From Bin80 sp965208025 (GTDB taxonomy: Bacteria > Bacteroidota > Rhodothermia > Rhodothermales > Bin80), in assembly GCA_965208025.1 (NCBI GenBank), contig OZ242302.1, forward strand, positions 3,162,001 through 3,226,000: a DNA stretch of 64,000 nt, written 5' to 3'. The first letter of the stretch is position 1, and every line of letters begins with the position of its first letter. Positions 19,642 to 28,097 of the stretch are shown here, piece after piece. A program made the position numbers and the translations under genes. The notes beneath the pieces were generated by a model, which worked only from the letters and a program-made list of their open reading frames with translations, was not told where the DNA came from and searched no databases.

Positions 19642-20717
19642 TGCCTACACTACCTCCGAAAAGAAAGCCTACTCTTCCACCGGGTCGGGGTCCCCGCACC
19701 CCAGGCCTATCAAAAAAATCCAAGATAGATCGGAAAGCCTTTGCCAGTGATCAAGATGTCCGGTGGTGTCCAGGCTGTGGAGACTATGCGATTCTGGCAA
19801 CTGTGCAGCGATTAATGCCGCAATTGGATGTCAAACGTGAAAATGTTGTATTTGTCAGCGGGATAGGCTGCTCGAGCAGGTTCCCTTATTATATGGAAAC
19901 GTACGGGATGCACTCCATCCATGGTCGTGCTCCGACCATTGCAACGGGATTAAAAGCCTCTCGACCAGACTTGGATGTCTGGATTGTCACTGGGGATGGG
20001 GATGCCTTGTCGATTGGAGGGAACCATCTAATACATATTTTGCGCAGGAATGTGAACCTGCAAATTTTACTTTTTAATAACCAGATCTATGGACTTACGA
20101 AAGGGCAATTCAGTCCGACGAGTGAAATCGGGAAAGTGACGAAGAGTAGTCCATTTGGATCCATTACCCCGCCATTCAATCCGATTTCTCTCAGTCTTGG
20201 TGCCTCAGCATCCTTTGTTGCTCGCACTGCCGATCGGGACACAAAACATTTAACCCAAATCCTTCGCCGTGCACATGCACATCGTGGGAGTGCATTTATT
20301 GAAATTTATCAGAATTGCAATATCTACAATGATGGGGCTTTCTTTGATTTTACAGAAAGAGCGACGAAAGCAGATAGGACCATCTACCTGGAGCATGGTC
20401 AGCCCATGTTGTTCTCGAGCGGAACGAAGGGGATCCGTCTTGATGGATTTCGGACAATCATTTTTGACCTGGAGTCTGAGGATTATTCCGCGGATGATGC
20501 GATCGTGTATGATGAAACCAGCCTTGAACTTGCGGGGATTGTGAGTCGGATGTCCCAGCGCCCAGATATGCCGCGCCCGTTTGGTGTCTTTTTCATTGAA
20601 CAGCGTCCCACCTATGAAGAGTTACTTCAGGACCAAATTACCGATATAACCAAAAAGCGTGGCCCAGGAGATTTAGATTCGCTGTTACATTCAGCGGATA
20701 CATGGACGATTACGTAG
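19641..20717 (+). CDS. korB: 2-oxoacid:ferredoxin oxidoreductase, beta subunit
   Basis: This 358-residue protein is the thiamine-diphosphate-binding partner of KorA. WCPGCGDYAILATVQRL near residue 43 carries the conserved Cys pair of this family. The diphosphate/Mg motif is GDGDALSIGGNH near 118, continuing to NLQILLFNNQIYGLTKGQFS. The ending is the typical short KorB C-terminus. The first 30 residues are Pro/Lys/Arg-rich and not part of the fold, which is unusual. They might be a real extension or mean that translation starts later, although the one-base overlap with korA supports the ATG at 19641. No gamma- or delta-type ferredoxin subunit gene is adjacent, as expected for the two-subunit form. 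Confidence 0.92.
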   Translation: MPTLPPKRKPTLPPGRGPRTPGLSKKSKIDRKAFASDQDVRWCPGCGDYAILATVQRLMPQLDVKRENVVFVSGIGCSSRFPYYMETYGMHSIHGRAPTIATGLKASRPDLDVWIVTGDGDALSIGGNHLIHILRRNVNLQILLFNNQIYGLTKGQFSPTSEIGKVTKSSPFGSITPPFNPISLSLGASASFVARTADRDTKHLTQILRRAHAHRGSAFIEIYQNCNIYNDGAFFDFTERATKADRTIYLEHGQPMLFSSGTKGIRLDGFRTIIFDLESEDYSADDAIVYDETSLELAGIVSRMSQRPDMPRPFGVFFIEQRPTYEELLQDQITDITKKRGPGDLDSLLHSADTWTIT

Positions 20718-21162
20718 CAGGAGTGGTCGGTTCCCAAATGATCTTGGCTCATGATCCTCGGCTCGGTTGTCCTCATACTTGGCCATATTCCGGGAGTGGT
20801 CGGTTTTCAAATGATCTTGGCTCATGACTCCAAACCAAACCCATAGAGGAAATTTTCATTCCAGGATTGCAGAGTTTGATTCCGAACTCACCTTGCCCTG
20901 CATCCTTGACGAATTTAACGTAAACGATTAGTTGATCATCCTACTCCGCAAACGGATGCATCCGGTCATTTCAGTTTCTCTTGTGGTGCATTGGGTAGTT
21001 CTTCCCCCGAAACTCATACGGGAGGATGGAGGTCATGGGTTGATGGATGGATATGAGAATTACCTCAGCGAAAAATGATCAATTAAAGATTCTGGGAGTG
21101 GCATGGAAAAAATGGAATACAAGTTGTAGCATGTGTCAGATTCCTAGCATCAAACGTTGTAA
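20718..21162. other. Intergenic region between korB and the ATPase operon
   Basis: These 445 bases lie between two convergent transcription units. They contain the 35-bp direct repeats and otherwise nothing recognisable. No strong hairpin followed by a T-run is visible for either flanking gene. Confidence 0.5.
20720..20827. repeat. Pair of 35-bp direct repeats
   Basis: Two copies, 20720-20754 and 20793-20827, begin GGAGTGGTCGGTT and end ATCTTGGCTCATGA. They differ at two positions (CC against TT after the GGTT) and start 73 bases apart. They lie directly after the korB stop. I do not recognise them as part of a known element. Confidence 0.9.
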
Positions 21163-21747
21163 TCAAGATCTTCCCCCAATCAATTCATTAAACTGGATTC
21201 CTCCCTTGTCGGGCGCACTGATTCTGAGCATAGTTTGGGGGGAGTCATGTAACTCTGTTTTGATTACCCTTGAAGGGAGTTTATTTCCAAAGATATTTTT
21301 CACGCTAACATATCGTTGCTCGTAATCATTCTTTAGTAGAAAGTGGGAATCCTTCCAAAACATTTGCCCAATCGTGCGGCAGTAATCAATAAAACAAGTG
21401 GATCCCTGGAGCTGCTGGATAATTTTTGAGTTTTGACCATGATTGCTAAGTTTCATTTCCAGATAAACGATCCAGTTCTCTATTGGACCCCTTGCGATAA
21501 TAACAAAATCTGCTCTCTTGCACTCTCCCTTCCTGCAACAAAAAATATTATTCGGAGGGGGGAATTTATCAGATTTGATTGCAATCGTGTCTCCGGGTAG
21601 TCCAATCAGTTTTATTTGGTACTCTGGCGACTTCCCTGATTGGGGTTCCTTGAGTTCCAGATAAGTCTTGTTATTCCGATCATTTTTCACGGTCACTAAT
21701 GCCTCATCCCGAATAAGCTGTCGCAGGATCATGAGGTCCTGATTCAT
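21163..21747 (-). CDS. Small PD-(D/E)XK-like protein, partner of an AAA ATPase
   Basis: I do not recognise this 194-residue protein as a named family. It has a plausible nuclease core: Asp80 in KRADFVII, then Glu97 and Lys99 in IVYLEMK, followed by QQLQGSTCFIDY near 111-122, the position where RecB-type nucleases often carry a Gln motif. A Cys cluster (Cys70, Cys71, Cys76) precedes the core and might bind a metal. The start codon overlaps the stop of the upstream ATPase gene (ATGA, 21744-21747), so the two proteins are almost certainly made together. By analogy with two-gene ATPase-effector defence modules, it is a candidate effector. That role is inferred from motif spacing and context only. 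Confidence 0.6.
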   Translation of the reverse strand: MNQDLMILRQLIRDEALVTVKNDRNNKTYLELKEPQSGKSPEYQIKLIGLPGDTIAIKSDKFPPPNNIFCCRKGECKRADFVIIARGPIENWIVYLEMKLSNHGQNSKIIQQLQGSTCFIDYCRTIGQMFWKDSHFLLKNDYEQRYVSVKNIFGNKLPSRVIKTELHDSPQTMLRISAPDKGGIQFNELIGGRS

Positions 21748-23138
21748 TCCTCAATTCCCCACACAATGGCTTCTTGAATCTCGTTCATCTTGTTGATTGT
21801 CTTGTCAAAGATCCAAGCATCAATTCCTAGTTCAGGGCTGACTTCGGCCTCTACAAGTGTTTGGTGCCTACTTCTTCTTTTACTATTGGTGTTCGCTTTT
21901 ACCAATGCTTTTTCAGCTACATAAACTTTTATCCCGTCGGGACTCACCAACTCTTCGTTTTGATAGCCCTCCCTCTCGGCAATCGTTCTCAAATATGGCT
22001 GATCATGATTGAGCATGATCAGTGTATTCAATTCCCTGATGATATAGTCGCTATGAGTAGTGATGAATACGCGTATTCCAATATTCACTAATTGGGCAAA
22101 AAGCCTTGCGACTCGGCGCTGATTTTCTGGATGTAAACTCAATTCTGGTTCATCTATAATTAGCAGGTCACCCTGTTTTGCGATATGGCGCAAATAGGAG
22201 CCAATATCCAACATGGAACGCACAACACTGGAACTTTCCCCCATGGTTAGACTGAGGGATTTACCAGTGGGTTTAAAGCGAATGGAGTTGTCAGTATCAG
22301 AGATATACTCACCGCCAATGATATCAGCAAATTCATTTAGGATATGAGGATGTTCTTTGACAATGAAACTGTCCTCTTTGGTAAGATCAGCAACTCTGCG
22401 AGTGAAATCGACATTCGCCTTGACTGGCAGTGCATAGTCATTGTAGGACTTAAAGAGTAACTCCATCGGATCAATATCCTTACCTGATTGAGCCATTTCT
22501 TCAAGTAGGCGATTTCTTGCAAAATCCAGTTCTTTACTGAAGATTGCAACACCAGTACGCTCAGCGCTCGCAATGAAGGGATTGGGAAAATATTGACCAA
22601 AGATGATTTCGGTGATGGTTTCGGAGACAACCTCCTTCACAATCGTTCCAGGCAATTCAAATTTGTCCGTATCCGCTGACAGGGAAACGATGAGTTGATT
22701 GTCCTCTTTGGATTTTCTCAGCGAGAGAAGCTCATTTTTTCTTGACCTAATTGTTCGATCAAAACTAGGTGAGATTACCGATTCTATCTCCAGATTTAAT
22801 TCCACGCGGAACTGGGTATTTTGAAAATGTTTGGGGCTGGAAGCGAAAAATCGGGGCAGGAGTTGAGTATATCTGAGGCAACCCTGTTGGAGGATTGTGT
22901 TAGCTTTTTTGATGTGTCGGGTAATATTAATTTGACATACACCATGATCAACTAACTCTTTTATTTCCTGATCAGAAATATCGGTTCTCATGAATCTCTG
23001 CCAGTTTTGTAGAAAGCTAAACAGAGCGTAGGTAGCATATGTTTTGCCAGTGTTGTTATGACCACATATCACGGTTAGATCGCCCAGTTCAAATTCCGCC
23101 TTCTTTAAAACCCCCAAGTTTTCCAGAACAATTTTCAT
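21744..23138 (-). CDS. AAA/ABC-type ATPase of a two-gene operon (OLD/RecF-like)
   Basis: This 464-residue ATPase shows Walker A GHNNTGKT at residues 26-33, right after the opening MKIVLENLGVLKKAEFELG typical of RecF/OLD-like proteins. The ABC-like signature is near 295 (LTMGESSSVV), Walker B is LLIIDEPELSLHPENQRR near 322-339, and a switch histidine follows in VFITTHSDYIIREL near 355. There is no C-terminal TOPRIM domain, so it is not a classical OLD nuclease. The small downstream protein with a nuclease-like core may supply that activity. Such ATPase plus small-effector pairs are often phage-defence systems, but none I know matches this pair exactly. The promoter should lie in the region 23139-23572, shared with the divergent WD40 gene. 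Confidence 0.8.
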   Translation of the reverse strand: MKIVLENLGVLKKAEFELGDLTVICGHNNTGKTYATYALFSFLQNWQRFMRTDISDQEIKELVDHGVCQINITRHIKKANTILQQGCLRYTQLLPRFFASSPKHFQNTQFRVELNLEIESVISPSFDRTIRSRKNELLSLRKSKEDNQLIVSLSADTDKFELPGTIVKEVVSETITEIIFGQYFPNPFIASAERTGVAIFSKELDFARNRLLEEMAQSGKDIDPMELLFKSYNDYALPVKANVDFTRRVADLTKEDSFIVKEHPHILNEFADIIGGEYISDTDNSIRFKPTGKSLSLTMGESSSVVRSMLDIGSYLRHIAKQGDLLIIDEPELSLHPENQRRVARLFAQLVNIGIRVFITTHSDYIIRELNTLIMLNHDQPYLRTIAEREGYQNEELVSPDGIKVYVAEKALVKANTNSKRRSRHQTLVEAEVSPELGIDAWIFDKTINKMNEIQEAIVWGIEE

Positions 23139-23572
23139 TATCGCATTTCGTCAAACCACGCAAACACAATACTCACGAAGAGTCTATGAGTAAGTAAAGG
23201 AAATTATAAGCCTATGATACAACCCAACAATTAGATGGTTTAAGTGGATTCAGTATCCTACGTAGTTGAAGTTATGCCATGGATGACATCTCACTTAAAG
23301 CAGGTAGGATGAGGCATCTGACCTGTGGATGCATACCCCACAAAATCTGTTCAAAGGCTCTGTACAATCTGAGAAACATGAAAATACTTTACTCCTCGAC
23401 AAGGATGAATCACCGATTAGGGCGGAAAGTCGCCGAACCGATAAATGATCACTAAATCCATTCACTTGAGACATGAGTAAGAACAACATCTTACCATCCG
23501 ATCCGTTCATAATTACAAGATCGTAATTTCTCTACGGAAGGCTATTCCTCAATCTGGACAATTTGCACGAAC
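23139..23572. other. Divergent intergenic region
   Basis: These 434 bases separate the ATPase operon (minus) from the WD40 gene (plus) and should contain both promoters. I see no RNA gene, no strong hairpin and no credible small gene. Confidence 0.5.
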
Positions 23573-25783
23573 ATGAAGCATCCTTCTTCACGTTTCCCTG
23601 ACGATAAAGGTTTTCCTTTCGGATGCAGAGAATCTTTATCTTGTCAAAAGTGTCGAATACTCTATTACCTGGGATTGTGTGTTGTCATCTTAGTTTTCCT
23701 GACGACAGCGGTGTCATTTCCCGCAAATGGCCAATTGGTTTGGTCTACACCTCCAGGAGGGCAAAATTCCTCGGTCGCATTTTCTCCGGACGGGATATTC
23801 ATTGCTTCTGGATTAGATGATAATAGTATCCGACTATGGGATACCGTCACTGGTAATGAAATTCAACGTTTTGATGGACATTCAAATCGGGTCAGATCCA
23901 TAGCATTTTCCCCGGATGGCACACACATTGCTTCTGGATCATATGACAATACAATCCGGTTGTGGGAAACGGCTACGGGCAATGAGGTTCAACGTTTTGA
24001 AGGACACTCGGATTGGGTGTTATCCATAGCGTTTTCGCCTGACGGCATGCACATTGCCTCAGGATCAAATGATCATAGCGTCCGATTATGGGAGACGGAT
24101 ACAGGCCATGAACTCCAGCGTTTTAATGGACATACAGATTGGGTTAATTCCGTGGCGTTTTCTCCCGACGGCCTTCGTATTGCTTCAGGATCATTTGACC
24201 AGACCGTCCTACTGTGGGATACCCCCAGCGGCAATCGAGTTCGAAGATTTGAGGGGCACACTCGTTCGGTGAGTTCCGTAGCATTTTCTCCCGAGGGCTC
24301 CCGCATTGTCACTGGATCTGATGATTTCACGGTCCGGCTTTGGGATGTGGCTTCAGGCAATGAACTTCAACGTTTTAATGGACATACGGGGTTTGTTTTC
24401 TCCGTGGCTTTTTCCCCCGATGGTAATTATATTGCCTCTGGATCGGTAGACACCACCGTTCGACTTTGGGATACGAGTTCAGGGAATGAAGTGCAACGTT
24501 TTGAGGGGCATTCATATTGGGTGAGGTCCGTGGCTTTTTCCCCCGATGGCACAAAACTTGCCTCGGGATCGGGAACTGTCCGTCTGTGGGATGTAGCGTC
24601 AGGTAATGAACTTCAACGTTATGAGAGTATAGGGCACTGGAGTGGGGTAAGATCGGTTAAGTTTTCGCCTGACGGTCGGCATGTTGTCTCAGGATCAGGG
24701 GACAATACTATACGAATGTGGAATGCCCTTACTGGCAATGAACTCAAACGTTTGGAGGGACATACCGATTGGGTCAGATCGATTGCGTTTTCCCCTGACA
24801 GCATGCACATTGCCTCGGGATCATATGACAGAATCGTCCGACTATGGGATCTCAGTACTGGCGACGAACTGCAACGATTTGAGGGTCATACAAATAGAGT
24901 GTTATCCGTGGCATTTTCTCATGATGGGACCCTCATCGCCTCTGGATCGGAGGACGGTACGGTACGACTCTGGGAAACGACCAGCAGCGGAGAGCATCAA
25001 AGTTTTGAGGGACATACGGATTGGGTGCGATCCGTTGCGTTTTCTCCTGACGATAGGTATATCCTCTCTGGGTCAAATGATCATTCCATACGATTGTGGG
25101 AAATTGCAACGGGTAATGAAATACGACGTTTTGAAGGACATGAGAGTTGGGTAAGATCTGTGGTCTTCTCTCCTGACGGTATGCGTATTGTCTCTGGATC
25201 GCGCGACCAAACAGTCCGACTTTGGGAGACTGCTTCTGGAAATGAGCTTCATCGTTTTGAGGGAAATACAAGTTTGATCTTCTCTGTGGCAATATCCCCA
25301 GATGAACAGTATATTGCATCAGGATCGGGTGACTTCATCCGACTATTGGACATTGCCACTGGCAATGAAATTGACAAATTGGAGGGACATACGCGTACAG
25401 TTTGGTCAGTAGAGTTTTCTCCGGACGGACAGTATATCGTCTCCGGTTCGGAAGATACAACCGTTCGTATGTGGAATGTTAGATCAAATACCCGCATCTC
25501 CCAGGCGGGTCTACTGCCAACCACTCTGATTCTTAACCAAAATTATCCGAATCCCTTCAACCCAACGACGACAATTGATTTTGAACTGTCTGAACCCGCC
25601 CGTGTCCGCTTGCTCGTTTTCAATGCACTGGGGCGTCATGTGACTACATTGGTTGATAGGTGGGAAGTCGCAGGTCAACATGAACTTCAATTTCATGCTG
25701 ATGGACTCCCCAGCGGCATGTACATTTATCAGCTTCGTGCCGGTGAGAATTCTGTTACGCGGCGCATGCATCTGGTGAGATAA
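23573..25783 (+). CDS. Secreted 14-repeat WD40 protein with T9SS sorting tail
   Basis: This 736-residue protein has a hydrophobic signal segment (LGLCVVILVFLTTAVSFPA, about residues 33-51) and then 14 WD40 repeats of about 42 residues. Each follows the pattern SVAFSPDG..IASGS.D.TVRLWD..TGNE..RFEGH. Fourteen repeats would form two seven-bladed propellers. Repeat 7 lacks a few residues (ASGSGTVRLWD), and the region before repeat 8 has an insertion (YESIGHWSG). The last 80 residues form a type IX secretion C-terminal sorting domain: LNQNYPNPFNPTTTIDFEL, then GMYIYQLRAG and a final basic strand. It is therefore predicted to be exported and anchored or released at the cell surface as a binding scaffold. 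The ligand is unknown. The first 30 residues before the signal are long for a signal peptide, so a later start is possible. Confidence 0.85.
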   Translation: MKHPSSRFPDDKGFPFGCRESLSCQKCRILYYLGLCVVILVFLTTAVSFPANGQLVWSTPPGGQNSSVAFSPDGIFIASGLDDNSIRLWDTVTGNEIQRFDGHSNRVRSIAFSPDGTHIASGSYDNTIRLWETATGNEVQRFEGHSDWVLSIAFSPDGMHIASGSNDHSVRLWETDTGHELQRFNGHTDWVNSVAFSPDGLRIASGSFDQTVLLWDTPSGNRVRRFEGHTRSVSSVAFSPEGSRIVTGSDDFTVRLWDVASGNELQRFNGHTGFVFSVAFSPDGNYIASGSVDTTVRLWDTSSGNEVQRFEGHSYWVRSVAFSPDGTKLASGSGTVRLWDVASGNELQRYESIGHWSGVRSVKFSPDGRHVVSGSGDNTIRMWNALTGNELKRLEGHTDWVRSIAFSPDSMHIASGSYDRIVRLWDLSTGDELQRFEGHTNRVLSVAFSHDGTLIASGSEDGTVRLWETTSSGEHQSFEGHTDWVRSVAFSPDDRYILSGSNDHSIRLWEIATGNEIRRFEGHESWVRSVVFSPDGMRIVSGSRDQTVRLWETASGNELHRFEGNTSLIFSVAISPDEQYIASGSGDFIRLLDIATGNEIDKLEGHTRTVWSVEFSPDGQYIVSGSEDTTVRMWNVRSNTRISQAGLLPTTLILNQNYPNPFNPTTTIDFELSEPARVRLLVFNALGRHVTTLVDRWEVAGQHELQFHADGLPSGMYIYQLRAGENSVTRRMHLVR

Positions 25784-26050
25784 AGCCCTTTCAATGATTC
25801 TGGATTGGCATCATAGTCGAGTTGAACTGCTTTCAGAAGGTCTCCGCGGTTCAAGCCTACCAGTGGAAGAACTTAACCCAAATTCGTCATTTTTTGGGTG
25901 AACTTAGGGATTTCCATTCTATCCATCGCTGGGATCATTCGTTGATGGTCAAGGAGTAGAAAGATGAGAAGATTCCGTGAATCATTCCAGCTCGCTCCAA
26001 GGTGATTCAACAGCACGTTCCTGTGGATATTGGAGAAAATTTCTACTGGG

Positions 26051-26446
26051 TCAAGAAGGGGAGGCTTGGTCAAGGGTATTTGTGTCGCTGTATTTTGATG
26101 GGCATTTCATGAGAATATGATTGGCTTCAAAGATGTCTCCTTGGAGATGCCCTTCCACGACCAGTTTCTCAGCATTCTCAAAACTTGCGGGTTTCGTGTT
26201 GCGGTAACGTACTTTTCGTATCGTACCTTCTTCATCTTGCATATAGAAAGTGAAGAGATTGTCCTCTGGATTATAGTGAGCGGTTTCCTGTTGTACCCAA
26301 TAGCCGACCACATGAGCGCGCGAACCAGACGCTTCAGCTTCGGAAAACGCCATATACCCACTAACCTGCTCCCCAAAATTAAATAGCAACAATGCCCCAA
26401 AGCCAAGGAGGGCGGCTAGGCTAAAAATTGTTCGAAATTTTGGCAT
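26051..26446 (-). CDS. ccmE: Cytochrome c maturation haem chaperone CcmE, Cys-x3-Tyr variant
   Basis: This 131-residue periplasmic haem chaperone has one N-terminal membrane helix (FSLAALLGFGALLLF) and an OB-fold domain. It ends in NHILMKCPSKY, so the haem-attachment residue is Cys115, with Tyr119 four residues on. The classical proteobacterial protein has His-x3-Tyr at this site, and the Cys version is known from Desulfovibrio and archaeal relatives. GHLQGDIFEANHILMKC is otherwise standard for the family. It is the last gene of a minus-strand murB-ccmB-ccmC-ccmD-ccmE unit, 18 bases after ccmD. It would receive haem from CcmC and pass it to apocytochrome c. Confidence 0.9.
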   Translation of the reverse strand: MPKFRTIFSLAALLGFGALLLFNFGEQVSGYMAFSEAEASGSRAHVVGYWVQQETAHYNPEDNLFTFYMQDEEGTIRKVRYRNTKPASFENAEKLVVEGHLQGDIFEANHILMKCPSKYSDTNTLDQASPS

Positions 26447-26464
26447 TAGATCTATCGAATTTGT

Positions 26465-26662
26465 TTATTTAACAGGTTCTTCTTCGCTGGGAAGAGAAGG
26501 AAGTTGAGATTCAATCTGATCAATTTTCCGATCTGTCATAAAAATCAAGACGATGATTCCAATCCAGATGATCAGTACAACCGCAAGTACAACCATTAAC
26601 TTGTCGTTGTCCAACATGGCGGATTCAATCCCGGCAGTTTGCAATAAAAGCTGCTTAATCAT
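26465..26662 (-). CDS. ccmD: CcmD-like small membrane protein
   Basis: This is a 65-residue protein with a single membrane helix (KLMVVLAVVLIIWIGIIVLI) and a charged C-terminal tail (TDRKIDQIESQL). The size, topology and position between ccmC and ccmE match CcmD, which in other bacteria stabilises the CcmABC haem-export complex and helps release holo-CcmE. The sequence is too short and variable for a firm assignment from motifs alone, so position is the main argument. Confidence 0.75.
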   Translation of the reverse strand: MIKQLLLQTAGIESAMLDNDKLMVVLAVVLIIWIGIIVLIFMTDRKIDQIESQLPSLPSEEEPVK

Positions 26663-26673
26663 TTACGTATAGC

Positions 26674-27381
26674 TTACTTACTGTTGAATGCAGATGTCAG
26701 TGCAGTGGACACGTTTAATAATCGGACTCGTTGGGTATACAGGATCCATCCAATCCCAATGAAGCCAATTACCGCAGGATAAAATACGACACGCATAATT
26801 GGATCCGTAATTTCACTGAATGCGGGATTCCCCTCTGCACCCGGATGCAGACTCTCTACGTGACGGGGTAGGACATACAAGAGAAAAGGGACATTGACGA
26901 ATGCGAATATATTATAGACGGCAGCGATTCGGGCACGCTTACGCTGGTCATCCAATGCGCTTCTTAGGGCGAAGTAGGCGCAGTAGATAAGTACTTGAAT
27001 TGCTGCCATGGACTGCTTCGGATCAAAGTTCCACCAAATGTTCGTCCCTTCATACCAGGTATAATGAGCCCATACGGTGCCAGTACCAAGCCCCAATAAC
27101 CCAAATACAACCGCAACCAGTGCCGCAGCACTAGATCTATGGTCATTCACTAATCTTCCAGTTCTGAGGTACTGGATGGCATGCGTGACCGAAAGAACGG
27201 TGAGCGCCATCATGGTAAACCACATCGGAACATGAAAATATAGATTTCGAGCAGTATGCTCGAGCATTGCGATCTTGGGAATATTCAGCCACATTCCGCC
27301 GAACGAAAATGCACCAAGGATTACAAGGGTCATCCACGCCATGATGGCAAGGCGAGTTGTTTTGTAGTACTTGGGGATCAT
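26674..27381 (-). CDS. ccmC: Haem-handling membrane protein CcmC (CcsA family)
   Basis: This 235-residue polytopic protein has about six membrane helices and the tryptophan-rich haem-binding segment GTNIWWNFDPKQSMAA near residues 112-127. The conserved histidines are in YFHVPMWF near 48 and in VLPRHVESLHPG near 172. CcmC loads haem onto CcmE at the outer face of the cytoplasmic membrane. The gene starts 11 bases after ccmB ends. Its length is normal for CcmC. Confidence 0.9.
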   Translation of the reverse strand: MIPKYYKTTRLAIMAWMTLVILGAFSFGGMWLNIPKIAMLEHTARNLYFHVPMWFTMMALTVLSVTHAIQYLRTGRLVNDHRSSAAALVAVVFGLLGLGTGTVWAHYTWYEGTNIWWNFDPKQSMAAIQVLIYCAYFALRSALDDQRKRARIAAVYNIFAFVNVPFLLYVLPRHVESLHPGAEGNPAFSEITDPIMRVVFYPAVIGFIGIGWILYTQRVRLLNVSTALTSAFNSK

Positions 27382-27392
27382 GGAGGTGTCCG

Positions 27393-28097
27393 TTAGTCAA
27401 GCCAGACGTAATCAAAGAGAAGTATTGACGAAGCAATGACGACACCAGAAAAACTAATTATCGTGATTAAGGATCCAGTTGCTGCACTCCATCCATCCAT
27501 ATTGGGAGGCAGAGACGCAAAACTGAAATAGGTTGCTTCTACGGCAGAGAGTAACAGGGGGATGGACAGCGGGAACAGGAGCATCGGAAGCACTGGCCCT
27601 CCACGAGCGGTCTGGGCAATAATTGCGGCTAAAAGTGTGGTAGTCCCTACGAGTCCTAATGTGCCAAGACAAAGTGTTAGGATGAATAGGCCTGGCCGTA
27701 CAACGTCAACACCCAGGAGCAAAAGAAATCCGCTCGTGGATACTGCATTTACACAGAGGACGGTAAGAAAGCTATGGCAGAATTTTCCAATGTAAACCAT
27801 AAGTCCCTGAGTATGCAGACGTAAAAAGATCCCTGTTCCCCTTTCTTCCTCGGATAGAAATGTTCGGCCCAAGCCTAATGTTGCAGAAAATAGGATCACG
27901 ACCCACAGAAGCCCAGCTTCAGTTCTGGCGCCAAGTTCTTCCTTTCCAGCGGCAAATACAACCAAGAACAGCGTACCAAGAACAAAGACAATCAAGGTAC
28001 CAAGCACGGATTTATTGCGCGATTCTAGTCGTAAATCTTTTCGAAATACGGCTACGGCTCCAGAAATCCAGTTGGGCTGCTTCTTAGACATGTTCAC
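27393..28097 (-). CDS. ccmB: Haem exporter membrane subunit CcmB
   Basis: This 234-residue, six-helix membrane protein has the CcmB opening (AVFRKDLRLESRNK) and the internal motif FLSEEERGTGIFLRLH near residue 80. TTLLAAIIAQTARGGPVLPMLLFPLSIPLLLSA is the conserved region near 155-187, so identification is strong. The frame begins with a GTG at 28097 that overlaps the murB stop (GTGA). An ATG two codons later is an alternative. The ATPase partner CcmA is not in this window, so it must be encoded elsewhere or be replaced by another ABC subunit. Confidence 0.92.
   Translation of the reverse strand: MNMSKKQPNWISGAVAVFRKDLRLESRNKSVLGTLIVFVLGTLFLVVFAAGKEELGARTEAGLLWVVILFSATLGLGRTFLSEEERGTGIFLRLHTQGLMVYIGKFCHSFLTVLCVNAVSTSGFLLLLGVDVVRPGLFILTLCLGTLGLVGTTTLLAAIIAQTARGGPVLPMLLFPLSIPLLLSAVEATYFSFASLPPNMDGWSAATGSLITIISFSGVVIASSILLFDYVWLD

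Noticed and set aside
25840..25865. GGTTCAAGCC resembling a tRNA T-arm
   Set aside because: The neighbouring bases do not form a T-stem, acceptor stem or anticodon arm.
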